Shown: one piece after another, positions 1 to 5,185 of the stretch
How positions within the stretch are numbered: position 1 is the stretch's first letter
How the letters are laid out: each line of letters begins with the position of its first letter
DNA from: Candidatus Sigynarchaeota archaeon
GTDB lineage: Archaea; Asgardarchaeota; Jordarchaeia; Jordarchaeales; Jordarchaeaceae
Assembly (NCBI GenBank): GCA_030587505.1
Contig: JAUQYY010000012.1
Coordinates: 1 to 5,205, forward strand
Reading direction: 5' to 3'
Length of the DNA stretch: 5,205 bases
Translations under genes and position numbers: made by a program
Notes under the pieces: generated by a model
The model's input: the letters and a program-made list of their open reading frames with translations, nothing else
Database searches by the model: none
What the model was told of the DNA's origin: nothing

Positions 1-1
1 G

Positions 2-109
2 GTTGAAAAAACCCGAGGGGACATAACCCTGGCGCTTCAGAACAGGCAGCTAGTGGAAAAAATACGAAGTCTATCAGAGCTTCTCGGAGGGAAGGGCGAC
101 GAAACTTAA
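2..109 (+). CDS. C-terminal end of an unidentified protein (5' truncated by window edge)
   Basis: An open frame enters from the left edge and ends at TAA 107-109, giving the last 35 residues of a protein. They read as charged, mostly helical sequence (for example the stretch ALQNRQLVEKIRSLSELL) followed by a short polar tail, GGKGDET. I do not recognise the family. The frame is supported by its position: its stop overlaps the proposed sepS start at 99 by 11 bases, the tight overlap typical of archaeal operons. This suggests co-transcription with sepS and possibly translational coupling. The sepS Shine-Dalgarno sequence lies inside its last codons. Confidence 0.6.
   Translation, partial: VEKTRGDITLALQNRQLVEKIRSLSELLGGKGDET
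86..91 (+). promoter_or_regulatory. Shine-Dalgarno sequence deciding the sepS start
   Basis: GGAGGG at 86-91 is a near-consensus archaeal ribosome binding site. The GGAGG core ends 8 bases before the ACG at 99, which is ideal spacing. The alternative TTG at 204 is preceded by AAGGGAAGAAGA with no comparable GGAGG. The site therefore supports initiation near 99 and the longer sepS product. Confidence 0.55.
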
Positions 110-1649
110 CATCGGCGAGATACTGGAGAAAGCGGAAAAGGACTATGAGCAGGCATGGATTGAAACTAAAAACCTGCTTCCTCTAAAGGGAAGAAGATTC
201 ACGTTGAAGCGTAAGGGTGCCCCTAACCCCATTGTTGAGTTTATCAACGAGGTTAGAAATGCATTAGTTGAAATGGGATTCGAGGAAGTCATACTCCCTG
301 TGTTTGTGAAGGAATCCGATGTCTACAGGGAGTATGGACCAGAATCCCCCGTGATACTTGACAGACTGTTTTACTTAGCGGTTCTTCCGAGGCCCGACAT
401 CGGACTGGCTGAAGACTCAATCAAGAAAATAAGGAAAATAGTGCCGGGGTTCAGCAAGACCAAGGAGCTGCAGAGTATTCTGAGAAGATACAAGAGGAAC
501 GAGATAGAGTCTGACGATCTGGTTGAGACTATGGTTACCGGGCTGGGCATCAGAGAGGAGCAGGCCACGAGTATCGTTGATAACGTTTTTTCCGAGTTCA
601 AAAATCGAAAACCCATCCCCACCGACCTAACACTGAGGTCTCACATGACTGCGCTCTGGTTCCCGGTGCTATCCGCCGTACAGAACAAGTGGGAACTTCC
701 CGTTCAACTTTTCACCATAGGGCAGAAGTTCAGGAGGGAGCAGAGACTAGACGCAACCCATCTCTACGCATCCTACACCGCCTCCTTTGTTATTATGGCG
801 GAAGAAATAACTCTCCAGGACGGCATGGACATAGTAAGGGAGTTTTTCCAAAGGATCGGTTTCGAGGAGGTAGACTTCCAGTTCAAGAAGGCAACCTCCA
901 AGTATTACGCCCCCCAAACAGAGTTCGAAATATTTGTAAAGCATCCCGAAACCGGTGAGTGGCTCGAGGTGGGTGACAGCGGTTTCTACTCGCCGGTTAG
1001 CCTCGCGAAGTTTGACATCGAGTACCCCGTTTTCAACGCTGGCTTCGGCGTGGAGAGATTCGTCATGATACGAACCGGAGAAACCGATATTCGGCGCCTA
1101 TCCTACCCATACTTCTACAGGGAGGTAGAATTCAGCGACGAGGAAATCGCTAAGGGGGTCTACGTTGTAGAGCAGCCGAAAACAGAAACTGGTAAAAAAA
1201 TCATGGAAGCTCTTATTAGAACAGCCGAAACCCGTAAAGACGAGGAGTCCCCCTGTGAGTTTGTCGCATGGAAGGGAAAAATCGATGGCAAAACCGTAAC
1301 GGTTAAAGTCTGGGAGAGAGACAAGAACACTAAGCTTTTAGGAGCGGCGGCTCTAAACAAGATATACGTCATAGACGGAAACATACTCGGCCTTCCGGAG
1401 GACAAAGCAATCGGAACACCCACAGGCATAAGATACCTAGACGCCCTAGCAGCTCGAGCGGCTCGAAAAATCGAAGAAATAGTCGAAAAGAACGAAAAGG
1501 AACTAAACCTACGGGTAAGAATAGCCAAGAAGGCCTCGGACGTCAACATAGGAATAAAAACACCGGTAAGGCACTATATAACATCAAACAGTAAAAAGAT
1601 AGACATCCGAGGACCGATATTCCTCGGCGTGTCTGTGACCGTTGAATGA
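99..1649 (+). CDS. sepS: O-phosphoseryl-tRNA(Cys) synthetase (SepRS), probable non-ATG start
   Basis: SepRS is a class II tRNA synthetase that charges tRNA(Cys) with O-phosphoserine, which SepCysS then converts to Cys-tRNA. Numbering from 99 (516 aa; family about 535-540), I see LTLRSHMT near 177-184, class II motif 2 (KFRREQR, 210-216), ASYTAS near 224-229, motif 3 (NAGFGVERF, 313-321) and a C-terminal tRNA-binding region with LLGAAALNKIYVIDGN. The first ATG/GTG/TTG in frame is TTG 204, but the 35 codons before it encode LNIGEILEKAEKDYEQAW, which matches the conserved N-terminal helix of methanogen SepRS as I recall it (AEKDFETAW). The family Met aligns with ACG at 99; the next stop upstream in frame is at 51. 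If only standard starts are allowed, the call is 204-1649 (481 aa) and lacks that helix. The cognate sepcysS is not in the window. Function is very secure; the start is inferred. Confidence 0.95.
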   Translation, partial: TKLNIGEILEKAEKDYEQAWIETKNLLPLKGRRFTLKRKGAPNPIVEFINEVRNALVEMGFEEVILPVFVKESDVYREYGPESPVILDRLFYLAVLPRPDIGLAEDSIKKIRKIVPGFSKTKELQSILRRYKRNEIESDDLVETMVTGLGIREEQATSIVDNVFSEFKNRKPIPTDLTLRSHMTALWFPVLSAVQNKWELPVQLFTIGQKFRREQRLDATHLYASYTASFVIMAEEITLQDGMDIVREFFQRIGFEEVDFQFKKATSKYYAPQTEFEIFVKHPETGEWLEVGDSGFYSPVSLAKFDIEYPVFNAGFGVERFVMIRTGETDIRRLSYPYFYREVEFSDEEIAKGVYVVEQPKTETGKKIMEALIRTAETRKDEESPCEFVAWKGKIDGKTVTVKVWERDKNTKLLGAAALNKIYVIDGNILGLPEDKAIGTPTGIRYLDALAARAARKIEEIVEKNEKELNLRVRIAKKASDVNIGIKTPVRHYITSNSKKIDIRGPIFLGVSVTVE

Positions 1650-1673
1650 AAGACAATACTTCGAAACTGAGCC

Positions 1674-1716
1674 GAGTATACAACTCCCCTGGTACGAGCA
1701 CCTGGAGTGTACTCGT
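1674..1716 (+). promoter_or_regulatory. Dyad/hairpin element 1 upstream of ribK
   Basis: GAGTA (1674-1678) pairs with TACTC (1710-1714), and ACTCC (1683-1687) pairs with GGAGT (1704-1708), with GGT/ACC inside. This makes an interrupted hairpin. A competing hairpin uses ACGAGCAC (1694-1701) with GTG (1707-1709) and CTCGT (1712-1716). The element lies in the 129-base gap between sepS and ribK. It could be a DNA operator for the RbkR-type kinase downstream or part of an RNA leader. GTATAC at 1676-1681 could instead be a weak TATA element. Confidence 0.4.
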
Positions 1717-1722
1717 GTGGTA

Positions 1723-1754
1723 GAAAGACTCCGCCTGATTCGGTGGAGTTTTTT
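1723..1754 (+). terminator. Hairpin followed by T-run: terminator, or dyad element 2 (operator)
   Basis: ACTCCGCC (1728-1735) and GGTGGAGT (1742-1749) form an 8-bp stem with one G-U pair around a 6-base loop. The stem can extend outward by about 5 pairs between GAAAG and the T-run. Six Ts follow (1749-1754). This fits an intrinsic terminator for sepS or a leader terminator for ribK. However, TTTTAAAA (1751-1758) lies about 25 bases before the ribK TTG and could be a TATA box; the dyad would then be an operator beside the promoter. Both readings fit the bases. Confidence 0.5.
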
Positions 1755-1766
1755 AAAATTGTAAAA

Positions 1767-1770
1767 GGGG
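1767..1770 (+). promoter_or_regulatory. G-run ribosome binding site for ribK TTG start
   Basis: GGGG ends 8 bases before the TTG at 1779. It is a weak Shine-Dalgarno match, but it resembles the G-runs before the TTG starts of the next two genes. There is no in-frame ATG or GTG nearby that fits the family better. Confidence 0.45.
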
Positions 1771-1778
1771 TTTGACTA

Positions 1779-2471
1779 TTGGACGAAGAGCTTTGGTTCA
1801 CTCTGTTTACACTCGCCAAGATGGGAGCCCACTCGAAAACTCTGGAAATATCTTCCACCAGGCTGGGTAAAAAGATGAACATAAGTCAGCAGACGGCCTC
1901 GCGCCGTTTACAGCAGTTGGAGGAGAAGGGCTGGCTGAGAAGAGAAATAACAAGGAAGGGTCAGTTTGTTAGACTGACGGAGCAGGGAGTAAACGTGCTC
2001 CTAGAAATATACCTGTGGCTACAAACCCTCTTTGATAAGAAACCCCCGGTTCTCATCATTGAGGGTGAGCTGTTCAGCGGGATGCGTGAAGGAGGGTACT
2101 ATGTTTCGGAGGAAGGCTACAAGCGCCAGTTCAAGGAAAAGCTGGGCTTCGAACCCTACCCGGGAACACTGAACCTGAGGCTGAAATCCTACTCGGATCT
2201 CCAGGCCAAAAAAATACTCCAAAATTATCCTGGTATCCTGATTGAGGCGTTTGAGAACAAGGGCAGAACCTTCGGGGCTGTTAAGTGCTTCAAAACACTC
2301 ATTAACAACACCGCGGAGGGCGCAGTCCTACTCATTCAGCGTACACACTACGGGGAAGACGTTTTGGAGGTCATATCCCCCGAGTACCTGAGGGAAAAGT
2401 TGAAGCTCGAAGACGGGGAAAAGGTCAAACTGGAGATATTCCTAACTCAGGGTGAAAAGAAGGCGAGCTGA
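1779..2471 (+). CDS. ribK: CTP-dependent riboflavin kinase with N-terminal winged HTH (RbkR type)
   Basis: This enzyme phosphorylates riboflavin to FMN using CTP. The 230-aa product starts at TTG. Residues about 1-85 form a MarR/TrmB-like winged helix: the recognition helix is around NISQQTASRRLQQLEEKG (34-51), followed by a wing (EITRKGQFVRLTEQG). Residues about 91-222 are the kinase domain: SGMREGGYYVS (100-110), YPGTLNL (127-133; T130 and N132 correspond to the GTLN metal/nucleotide motif) and THYGEDVLEVISPEYLRE (189-206). The Methanocaldococcus jannaschii enzyme lacks the HTH; the fused form matches RbkR, described as a bifunctional kinase and repressor of riboflavin genes. GMREG replaces the more usual GLGEG. 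FAD synthetase follows 95 bases downstream, so the pair makes FMN and then FAD. Autoregulation through the upstream dyads is an inference. Confidence 0.93.
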   Translation: MDEELWFTLFTLAKMGAHSKTLEISSTRLGKKMNISQQTASRRLQQLEEKGWLRREITRKGQFVRLTEQGVNVLLEIYLWLQTLFDKKPPVLIIEGELFSGMREGGYYVSEEGYKRQFKEKLGFEPYPGTLNLRLKSYSDLQAKKILQNYPGILIEAFENKGRTFGAVKCFKTLINNTAEGAVLLIQRTHYGEDVLEVISPEYLREKLKLEDGEKVKLEIFLTQGEKKAS

Positions 2472-2498
2472 TTTCCGGAATTTGACAAATGGGCTACC

Positions 2499-2520
2499 AC
2501 AAAAAATAAAACAAAAGAAA
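2499..2520 (+). promoter_or_regulatory. A-rich tract, possible promoter element for ribL
   Basis: The ribK-ribL gap contains an almost pure A tract with AAATAAAA at 2503-2510, about 60 bases before the ribL TTG. It could act as a TATA element for a separate ribL transcript. The match to the archaeal TATA consensus is poor, and read-through from ribK is equally possible. A TTCCGGAA palindrome (2473-2480) lies just upstream. Confidence 0.25.
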
Positions 2521-2555
2521 CTTCTGTCCCTATTGCAAAACCTCAATGGTAAAGC

Positions 2556-2560
2556 GGGGA
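2556..2560 (+). promoter_or_regulatory. Ribosome binding site favouring the ribL TTG at 2567
   Basis: GGGGA at 2556-2560 is spaced 6 bases from TTG 2567. The earlier in-frame ATG at 2546 is preceded by AAAACCTCA, with no Shine-Dalgarno. TTG also gives an N-terminus closer to the usual length before the GTFD motif. Confidence 0.45.
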
Positions 2561-2566
2561 ACAACG

Positions 2567-3049
2567 TTGGCGAATCAGGGAAAAAAAGTTCGAGTCATGG
2601 CGTTTGGAACCTTCGACCTGGTGCACGTCGGACACATAAAGTTCCTGGAGGAAGCGAAGAGGCTCGGGGGAGAAAACGCGGAGCTGATAGTCGTCATATC
2701 CCGTGACAGCAATGTGGAAAAATACAAGAAGCACCCCCCAATATTCAACGAGGAGGAAAGAAAAACAGTCATTCAGGCGCTGAAACCAGTAGATAGGGCG
2801 ATACTCGGATATGAAGGGGAGGACCTGCTCCGAATAGTTGAGGAAAACAATCCGAATATTATCGTCCTCGGCTACGACCAAAGAATAGATCCCAAAGAGT
2901 TTCAAAAGTTTAAACAAGAACTAAAGGAAAGAGAAATCAACGCGAAAGTTGTCCGTCTCCCCAAATACGGCAAAGGACTAAACAGCTCAACAATCATCGT
3001 AAAGAGAATTCTGGAAAGGAACCGAAACAATCTTAAAAACGAGAGGTGA
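2567..3049 (+). CDS. ribL: FAD synthetase RibL (FMN adenylyltransferase)
   Basis: RibL transfers AMP from ATP to FMN, giving FAD and pyrophosphate. From TTG 2567 the product is 160 aa; starting at ATG 2546 adds 7 residues. It has the nucleotidyltransferase fold signatures: GTFDLVHVGH (14-23, HxGH motif), PVDRAILG (74-81), IIVLGYDQ (98-105) and NSST near the C-terminus (139-142, the family's ISST-like motif). Such proteins are often misnamed glycerol-3-phosphate cytidylyltransferase; the ribK neighbour and archaeal context favour RibL. Two points are odd. The whole protein has no cysteine, although the characterised M. jannaschii RibL depends on two C-terminal cysteines. The KGRKP-like segment is KKHPP here. 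A pantetheine-phosphate or other small cytidylyltransferase is possible but less likely. Confidence 0.88.
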   Translation: MANQGKKVRVMAFGTFDLVHVGHIKFLEEAKRLGGENAELIVVISRDSNVEKYKKHPPIFNEEERKTVIQALKPVDRAILGYEGEDLLRIVEENNPNIIVLGYDQRIDPKEFQKFKQELKEREINAKVVRLPKYGKGLNSSTIIVKRILERNRNNLKNER

Positions 3050-3066
3050 ACCACCTCACCCCTCGT
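3039..3066 (+). terminator. Hairpin overlapping the ribL stop
   Basis: ACGAGAGGTG (3039-3048) pairs with CACCCCTCGT (3057-3066) through 9 pairs and one A-C mismatch around an 8-base loop. An alternative perfect 6-bp stem uses GAGGTG (3043-3048) and CACCTC (3052-3057). The TGA stop (3047-3049) sits in the structure. A pyrimidine-rich stretch follows but there is no clean T-run, so this may be a weak terminator or a 3'-end stability element between ribL and the methyltransferase. Confidence 0.4.
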
Positions 3067-3080
3067 ATGCCAGCTTCTCT

Positions 3081-3097
3081 TTCTGCCTTCCGCAGAA
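3081..3097 (+). other. Small perfect hairpin in the ribL-methyltransferase gap
   Basis: TTCTGC (3081-3086) and GCAGAA (3092-3097) pair perfectly around a 5-base loop. It lies 11 bases upstream of the G-run used as ribosome binding site for the next gene. It may contribute to termination or be chance; nothing else supports a function. Confidence 0.25.
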
Positions 3098-3107
3098 CAC
3101 TTTCCTC

Positions 3108-3113
3108 GGGGGG
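3108..3113 (+). promoter_or_regulatory. G-run ribosome binding site for the methyltransferase TTG
   Basis: Six consecutive Gs end 5 bases before TTG 3119. No ATG or GTG start lies near, and translation from this TTG reads straight into conserved-looking N-terminal sequence. Confidence 0.45.
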
Positions 3114-3118
3114 TATCA

Positions 3119-3895
3119 TTGAAAACCATAAAAGTTAAGGGAGGCTTACCCTTATCCGAAGCTTTGCGAAAGTACCCAGAACTCATAGGTCCCCATCTAA
3201 TATCTCAGGACCCTCCAAAGATAGACCTCAAAAACAGGGATGCGCTCGCGGCTTACAACAAAATAGTTGCATGTGAGGTTCTGGGAGTTGAACTATCCTT
3301 CCACCCGAAAGCCCTGATACCCGCGGTGATGAGCAGGTTCGAGTTCGTCAGGCTGACGGTTAAACCAAACGAAACCGTGCTTGATGTGGGAACCGGCTCC
3401 TCAGCCATCTGCGCCATTATAGCGGCTAAACACTTCAACTCCACGGTTTACGCCACGGAACTGGTTGAAGAGTACTACGAAACAGCGAAAGCAAACATTT
3501 CAAGGAACTCTCTCCAAGACCGAATCCACCTGCTAAAATCATCCGGAAACGTGATCAAGGGGGTGGTTCCCGAGGACTTGAGGTTTAACGCCATCATAAG
3601 CGCTCCCCCCTATCTCCCCTCAGGAGCCATAGTTTCGGATGAAAAGTTTGGGGGAAGTGCAGCTGACCTGATAGGCGGGGGGCGGAACGGTGCAGATTTC
3701 TCGCTGAAACTCGTAACGGAGGGGGCTCCTCGATTAGAGGATGGGGGAAGAATAGGGCTGATTATCCCTGTGAAGAAGAAAAAGGTTTCAGAGCTAATAC
3801 TAAATCAAATGAAAAGATTAGGCTTAGACACGCAGACTATACGTCTAGTCACGGGGAACAGGGAGCGGCTCATCATAATGGGAAGTCGCAAATAG
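3119..3895 (+). CDS. METTL16/RlmF-like SAM-dependent methyltransferase, probable RNA N6-adenine type
   Basis: This is a 258-aa class I (Rossmann-fold) methyltransferase. It shows ALIPAVMSRFEFV (65-77), corresponding to the (I/C)P..P.R..YI segment before the fold in RlmF and METTL16; motif I VLDVGTGSSAIC (87-98), the SAM-binding loop; ATEL (112-115) after strand 2, whose acidic residue binds the SAM ribose; and SAPPY (161-165) at motif IV. GGGRNGADF (186-194) and a C-terminal strand region (GRIGLIIPV) follow. RlmF methylates N6 of A1618 in bacterial 23S rRNA and METTL16 modifies U6 snRNA; for this archaeal relative an RNA target is likely but unknown. Motif IV normally begins with Asn or Asp, which contacts the target amine; here it is Ala162. 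The gene starts at TTG, 69 bases after ribL. A HemK-like protein methyltransferase is the main alternative. Confidence 0.82.
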   Translation: MKTIKVKGGLPLSEALRKYPELIGPHLISQDPPKIDLKNRDALAAYNKIVACEVLGVELSFHPKALIPAVMSRFEFVRLTVKPNETVLDVGTGSSAICAIIAAKHFNSTVYATELVEEYYETAKANISRNSLQDRIHLLKSSGNVIKGVVPEDLRFNAIISAPPYLPSGAIVSDEKFGGSAADLIGGGRNGADFSLKLVTEGAPRLEDGGRIGLIIPVKKKKVSELILNQMKRLGLDTQTIRLVTGNRERLIIMGSRK

Positions 3896-3924
3896 TTTTC
3901 AAGCTCACCTTTCAATGATTTTTT
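3896..3924 (+). terminator. T-tracts after the methyltransferase stop
   Basis: TTTT (3896-3899) follows the TAG directly, and a run of six Ts (3919-3924) lies 20 bases further on, inside the end of the convergent dphB gene. Archaeal RNA polymerase can terminate at T-tracts without a hairpin, so this may end + strand transcription. With only 9 bases between the two stops, some overlap of the convergent transcripts is likely. Confidence 0.3.
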
Positions 3925-4699
3925 CTGGCGCCCCCGCGAGTTTCACTAGCGCTTCCGCCTCCTTGAAGTGAAGTTCACCCGTAACTATGAGAGTGTGCGG
4001 TGGGGGGCCAAAATCAAAGAAGATTAAATCCTCAACAAAGCCCGCGCGAACCACTGGTTCACGCGACCCCGCTCTGGCGATTCCAACCATTACCGCGTCT
4101 CCGAGTACCCTTTCCTCCCCCCTGTTCTCGAAGTGCATCAAAAACTCAATCCCCTCATTAACCGTCATGTAGCGCTCCTCGTCCGCCCTAACATCCAAGA
4201 AGATGAGGGTGTGAAGCCCCTTAGCCCTGTTATCCTTGACCACCAAGTAGGGTGATTCTGGAAAATAGTTATCCTCGGGGAAGGGAATACTCACCGACCT
4301 TCCAAACTTATAGTTCGCTAGTCCACATATACTCGGAGCGGCGGAGAGAATCGAGGGCGCGTGAATAACGCTGGTTTCTATACCCATGTCGTGAGCCCGC
4401 AACCTCAAGTCAACGTGGGTTGTTGAGATCAGCGGGTCACCCGGAACGAGAAAGACAACGCGCTCCCTCTGCGCGTGTCGCAGCACCGACTCGTGTGGCT
4501 TCTCCTCAACATCCTTCCTGGAGAGCACAACAATCCTCTTACCTATAAGCTCCTCCAAGCGTCTGGTGTCGAGTCCACCCATGAAACTCGTGTAAAACTC
4601 TGCGTAAACCCTGTCCGCCTCACGAGCCTCCTTTAAACCCCTCAGCGTCAGGTCGCACTCATCCCATAAACCCAGACCAACAAACACAAGCCTACCCAT
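3905..4699 (-). CDS. dphB: Diphthine synthase (DphB/Dph5)
   Basis: DphB methylates the 3-amino-3-carboxypropyl-histidine on elongation factor aEF2 with SAM to form diphthine, the middle step of diphthamide synthesis. The 264-aa product has the expected length and starts at ATG behind GGAAGGG. It belongs to the tetrapyrrole methylase superfamily. The conserved blocks are all present: GLGLWDECDLTLRG (8-21), ADRVYAEFYTS (28-38), FLVPGDPLISTTHVDLRLRA (83-102), the SAM-binding core, HAPSILSA (113-120), GLANYKFG (126-133) and PFPEDNYFPESPY (139-151), then GLHTLIFLD. No key block is missing. It lies 68 bases downstream of nikR on the same strand and may share its transcript, though an A/T-rich stretch and a direct repeat in the gap could give it its own promoter. 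Confidence 0.97.
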   Translation of the reverse strand: MGRLVFVGLGLWDECDLTLRGLKEAREADRVYAEFYTSFMGGLDTRRLEELIGKRIVVLSRKDVEEKPHESVLRHAQRERVVFLVPGDPLISTTHVDLRLRAHDMGIETSVIHAPSILSAAPSICGLANYKFGRSVSIPFPEDNYFPESPYLVVKDNRAKGLHTLIFLDVRADEERYMTVNEGIEFLMHFENRGEERVLGDAVMVGIARAGSREPVVRAGFVEDLIFFDFGPPPHTLIVTGELHFKEAEALVKLAGAPEKIIER

Positions 4700-4704
4700 T
4701 CGAA

Positions 4705-4711
4705 CCCTTCC
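4705..4711 (-). promoter_or_regulatory. Ribosome binding site of dphB
   Basis: On the minus strand GGAAGGG lies 5 bases before the ATG at 4699, which supports that start. It is a near match to the GGAGG-type Shine-Dalgarno sequence. Confidence 0.5.
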
Positions 4712-4723
4712 TTCTAAAGATTT

Positions 4724-4755
4724 TTCGTGTTGAGTCCTAACCGATTCGTGTGGAG
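4724..4755 (-). repeat. 11-base direct repeat, 21-base period, between nikR and dphB
   Basis: On the + strand, TTCGTGTTGAG (4724-4734) recurs as TTCGTGTGGAG (4745-4755) with one mismatch. The period of 21 bases is two helical turns, so both copies face the same side of the DNA. They lie 25-56 bases upstream of the dphB ATG, where an operator or activator site would be placed. No function is shown. Confidence 0.4.
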
Positions 4756-4767
4756 AGTAGCCAGTAC

Positions 4768-5175
4768 CTACGCCCTTATCAGGGGCATGAAAACCGCTTT
4801 CACCTGCTGTATTCCCCTTATTCCCCTTATTCTCCCCATCAGGTCCAGTATTCTCTTGGCTTCTCCTTCAGCTATAAGAATCTCTAAACAGTACTGGTCA
4901 CCTATGTGCCTGTGAATGTTCTCTATTATAACGTCGTCGAACTCGTGGCGAAGGTCCGAGATTCTGTTCTCTACATCCTTTCTCCCGTACTCGCAGATGA
5001 CCATAATGGTCGCGGCGGATTTCTTCTCTCCGATTCTGCTTATTTCCGATTCGGCAATCAGGTTGCGTATGGCGTCCCTGAAAGCTTCGGACCGGCTGTA
5101 ATACCCCCGGGTTTCGATAAACCTTTCGAACTGTTTCAACAGCTCCTCGGGTAGGGTTATGCTAATCACAGTCAT
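4768..5175 (-). CDS. nikR: NikR-family nickel-responsive transcriptional regulator
   Basis: NikR binds Ni(II) and then DNA to control nickel uptake and related genes. From ATG 5175 the product is 135 aa, the usual family length. It has an N-terminal ribbon-helix-helix (VISITLPEELL, then SRSEAFRDAIRNLI) and a C-terminal ACT-like metal-binding domain. All four high-affinity nickel ligands of E. coli NikR (H76, H87, H89, C95) have counterparts at H77, H88, H90 and C96, in the contexts LRHEFDDV and IHRHIGDQYCLE. The frame is open further to an ATG at 5196, but GGTGA at 5181-5185 is correctly spaced for 5175, and the extra residues (MLILVML) are not family-like. dphB follows on the same strand. 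Targets are not visible in the window. Confidence 0.94.
   Translation of the reverse strand: MTVISITLPEELLKQFERFIETRGYYSRSEAFRDAIRNLIAESEISRIGEKKSAATIMVICEYGRKDVENRISDLRHEFDDVIIENIHRHIGDQYCLEILIAEGEAKRILDLMGRIRGIRGIQQVKAVFMPLIRA
4811..4837 (-). repeat. 9-base tandem repeat within nikR
   Basis: On the + strand ATTCCCCTT occurs twice in tandem (4811-4819, 4820-4828), followed by a degenerate third unit, ATTCTCCCC. It encodes the repeated IRG-IRG-I stretch near the NikR C-terminus. The repeat stays in frame. It may be a small slippage duplication, although similar hydrophobic-R-G sequence is normal at this place in the family. Confidence 0.5.
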
Positions 5176-5180
5176 CAGCA

Positions 5181-5185
5181 TCACC
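5181..5185 (-). promoter_or_regulatory. GGTGA ribosome binding site deciding the nikR start
   Basis: GGTGA, a standard archaeal Shine-Dalgarno sequence, lies 5 bases before the ATG at 5175 on the minus strand. It would fall inside the coding region if ATG 5196 were used, so it favours the shorter product. Confidence 0.55.

Noticed and set aside
1160..1549. 129-codon open frame on the minus strand within sepS
   Set aside because: It is antisense to strongly conserved SepRS coding sequence and its Ser/Phe-rich product has no recognisable motif.
1650..1778. Possible tRNA or FMN riboswitch in the sepS-ribK gap
   Set aside because: The hairpins do not form a cloverleaf, there is no T-loop GTTCRA, and none of the conserved FMN riboswitch core sequence is visible.
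2452..2706. 84-codon + strand open frame bridging ribK and ribL
   Set aside because: It overlaps the ends of two well-supported genes in another frame and encodes Arg/Lys-rich low-complexity sequence with no ribosome binding site of note.
2543..2917. 124-codon minus-strand open frame opposite ribL
   Set aside because: It is an antisense shadow of ribL, whose motifs are clear, and has no recognisable domain.
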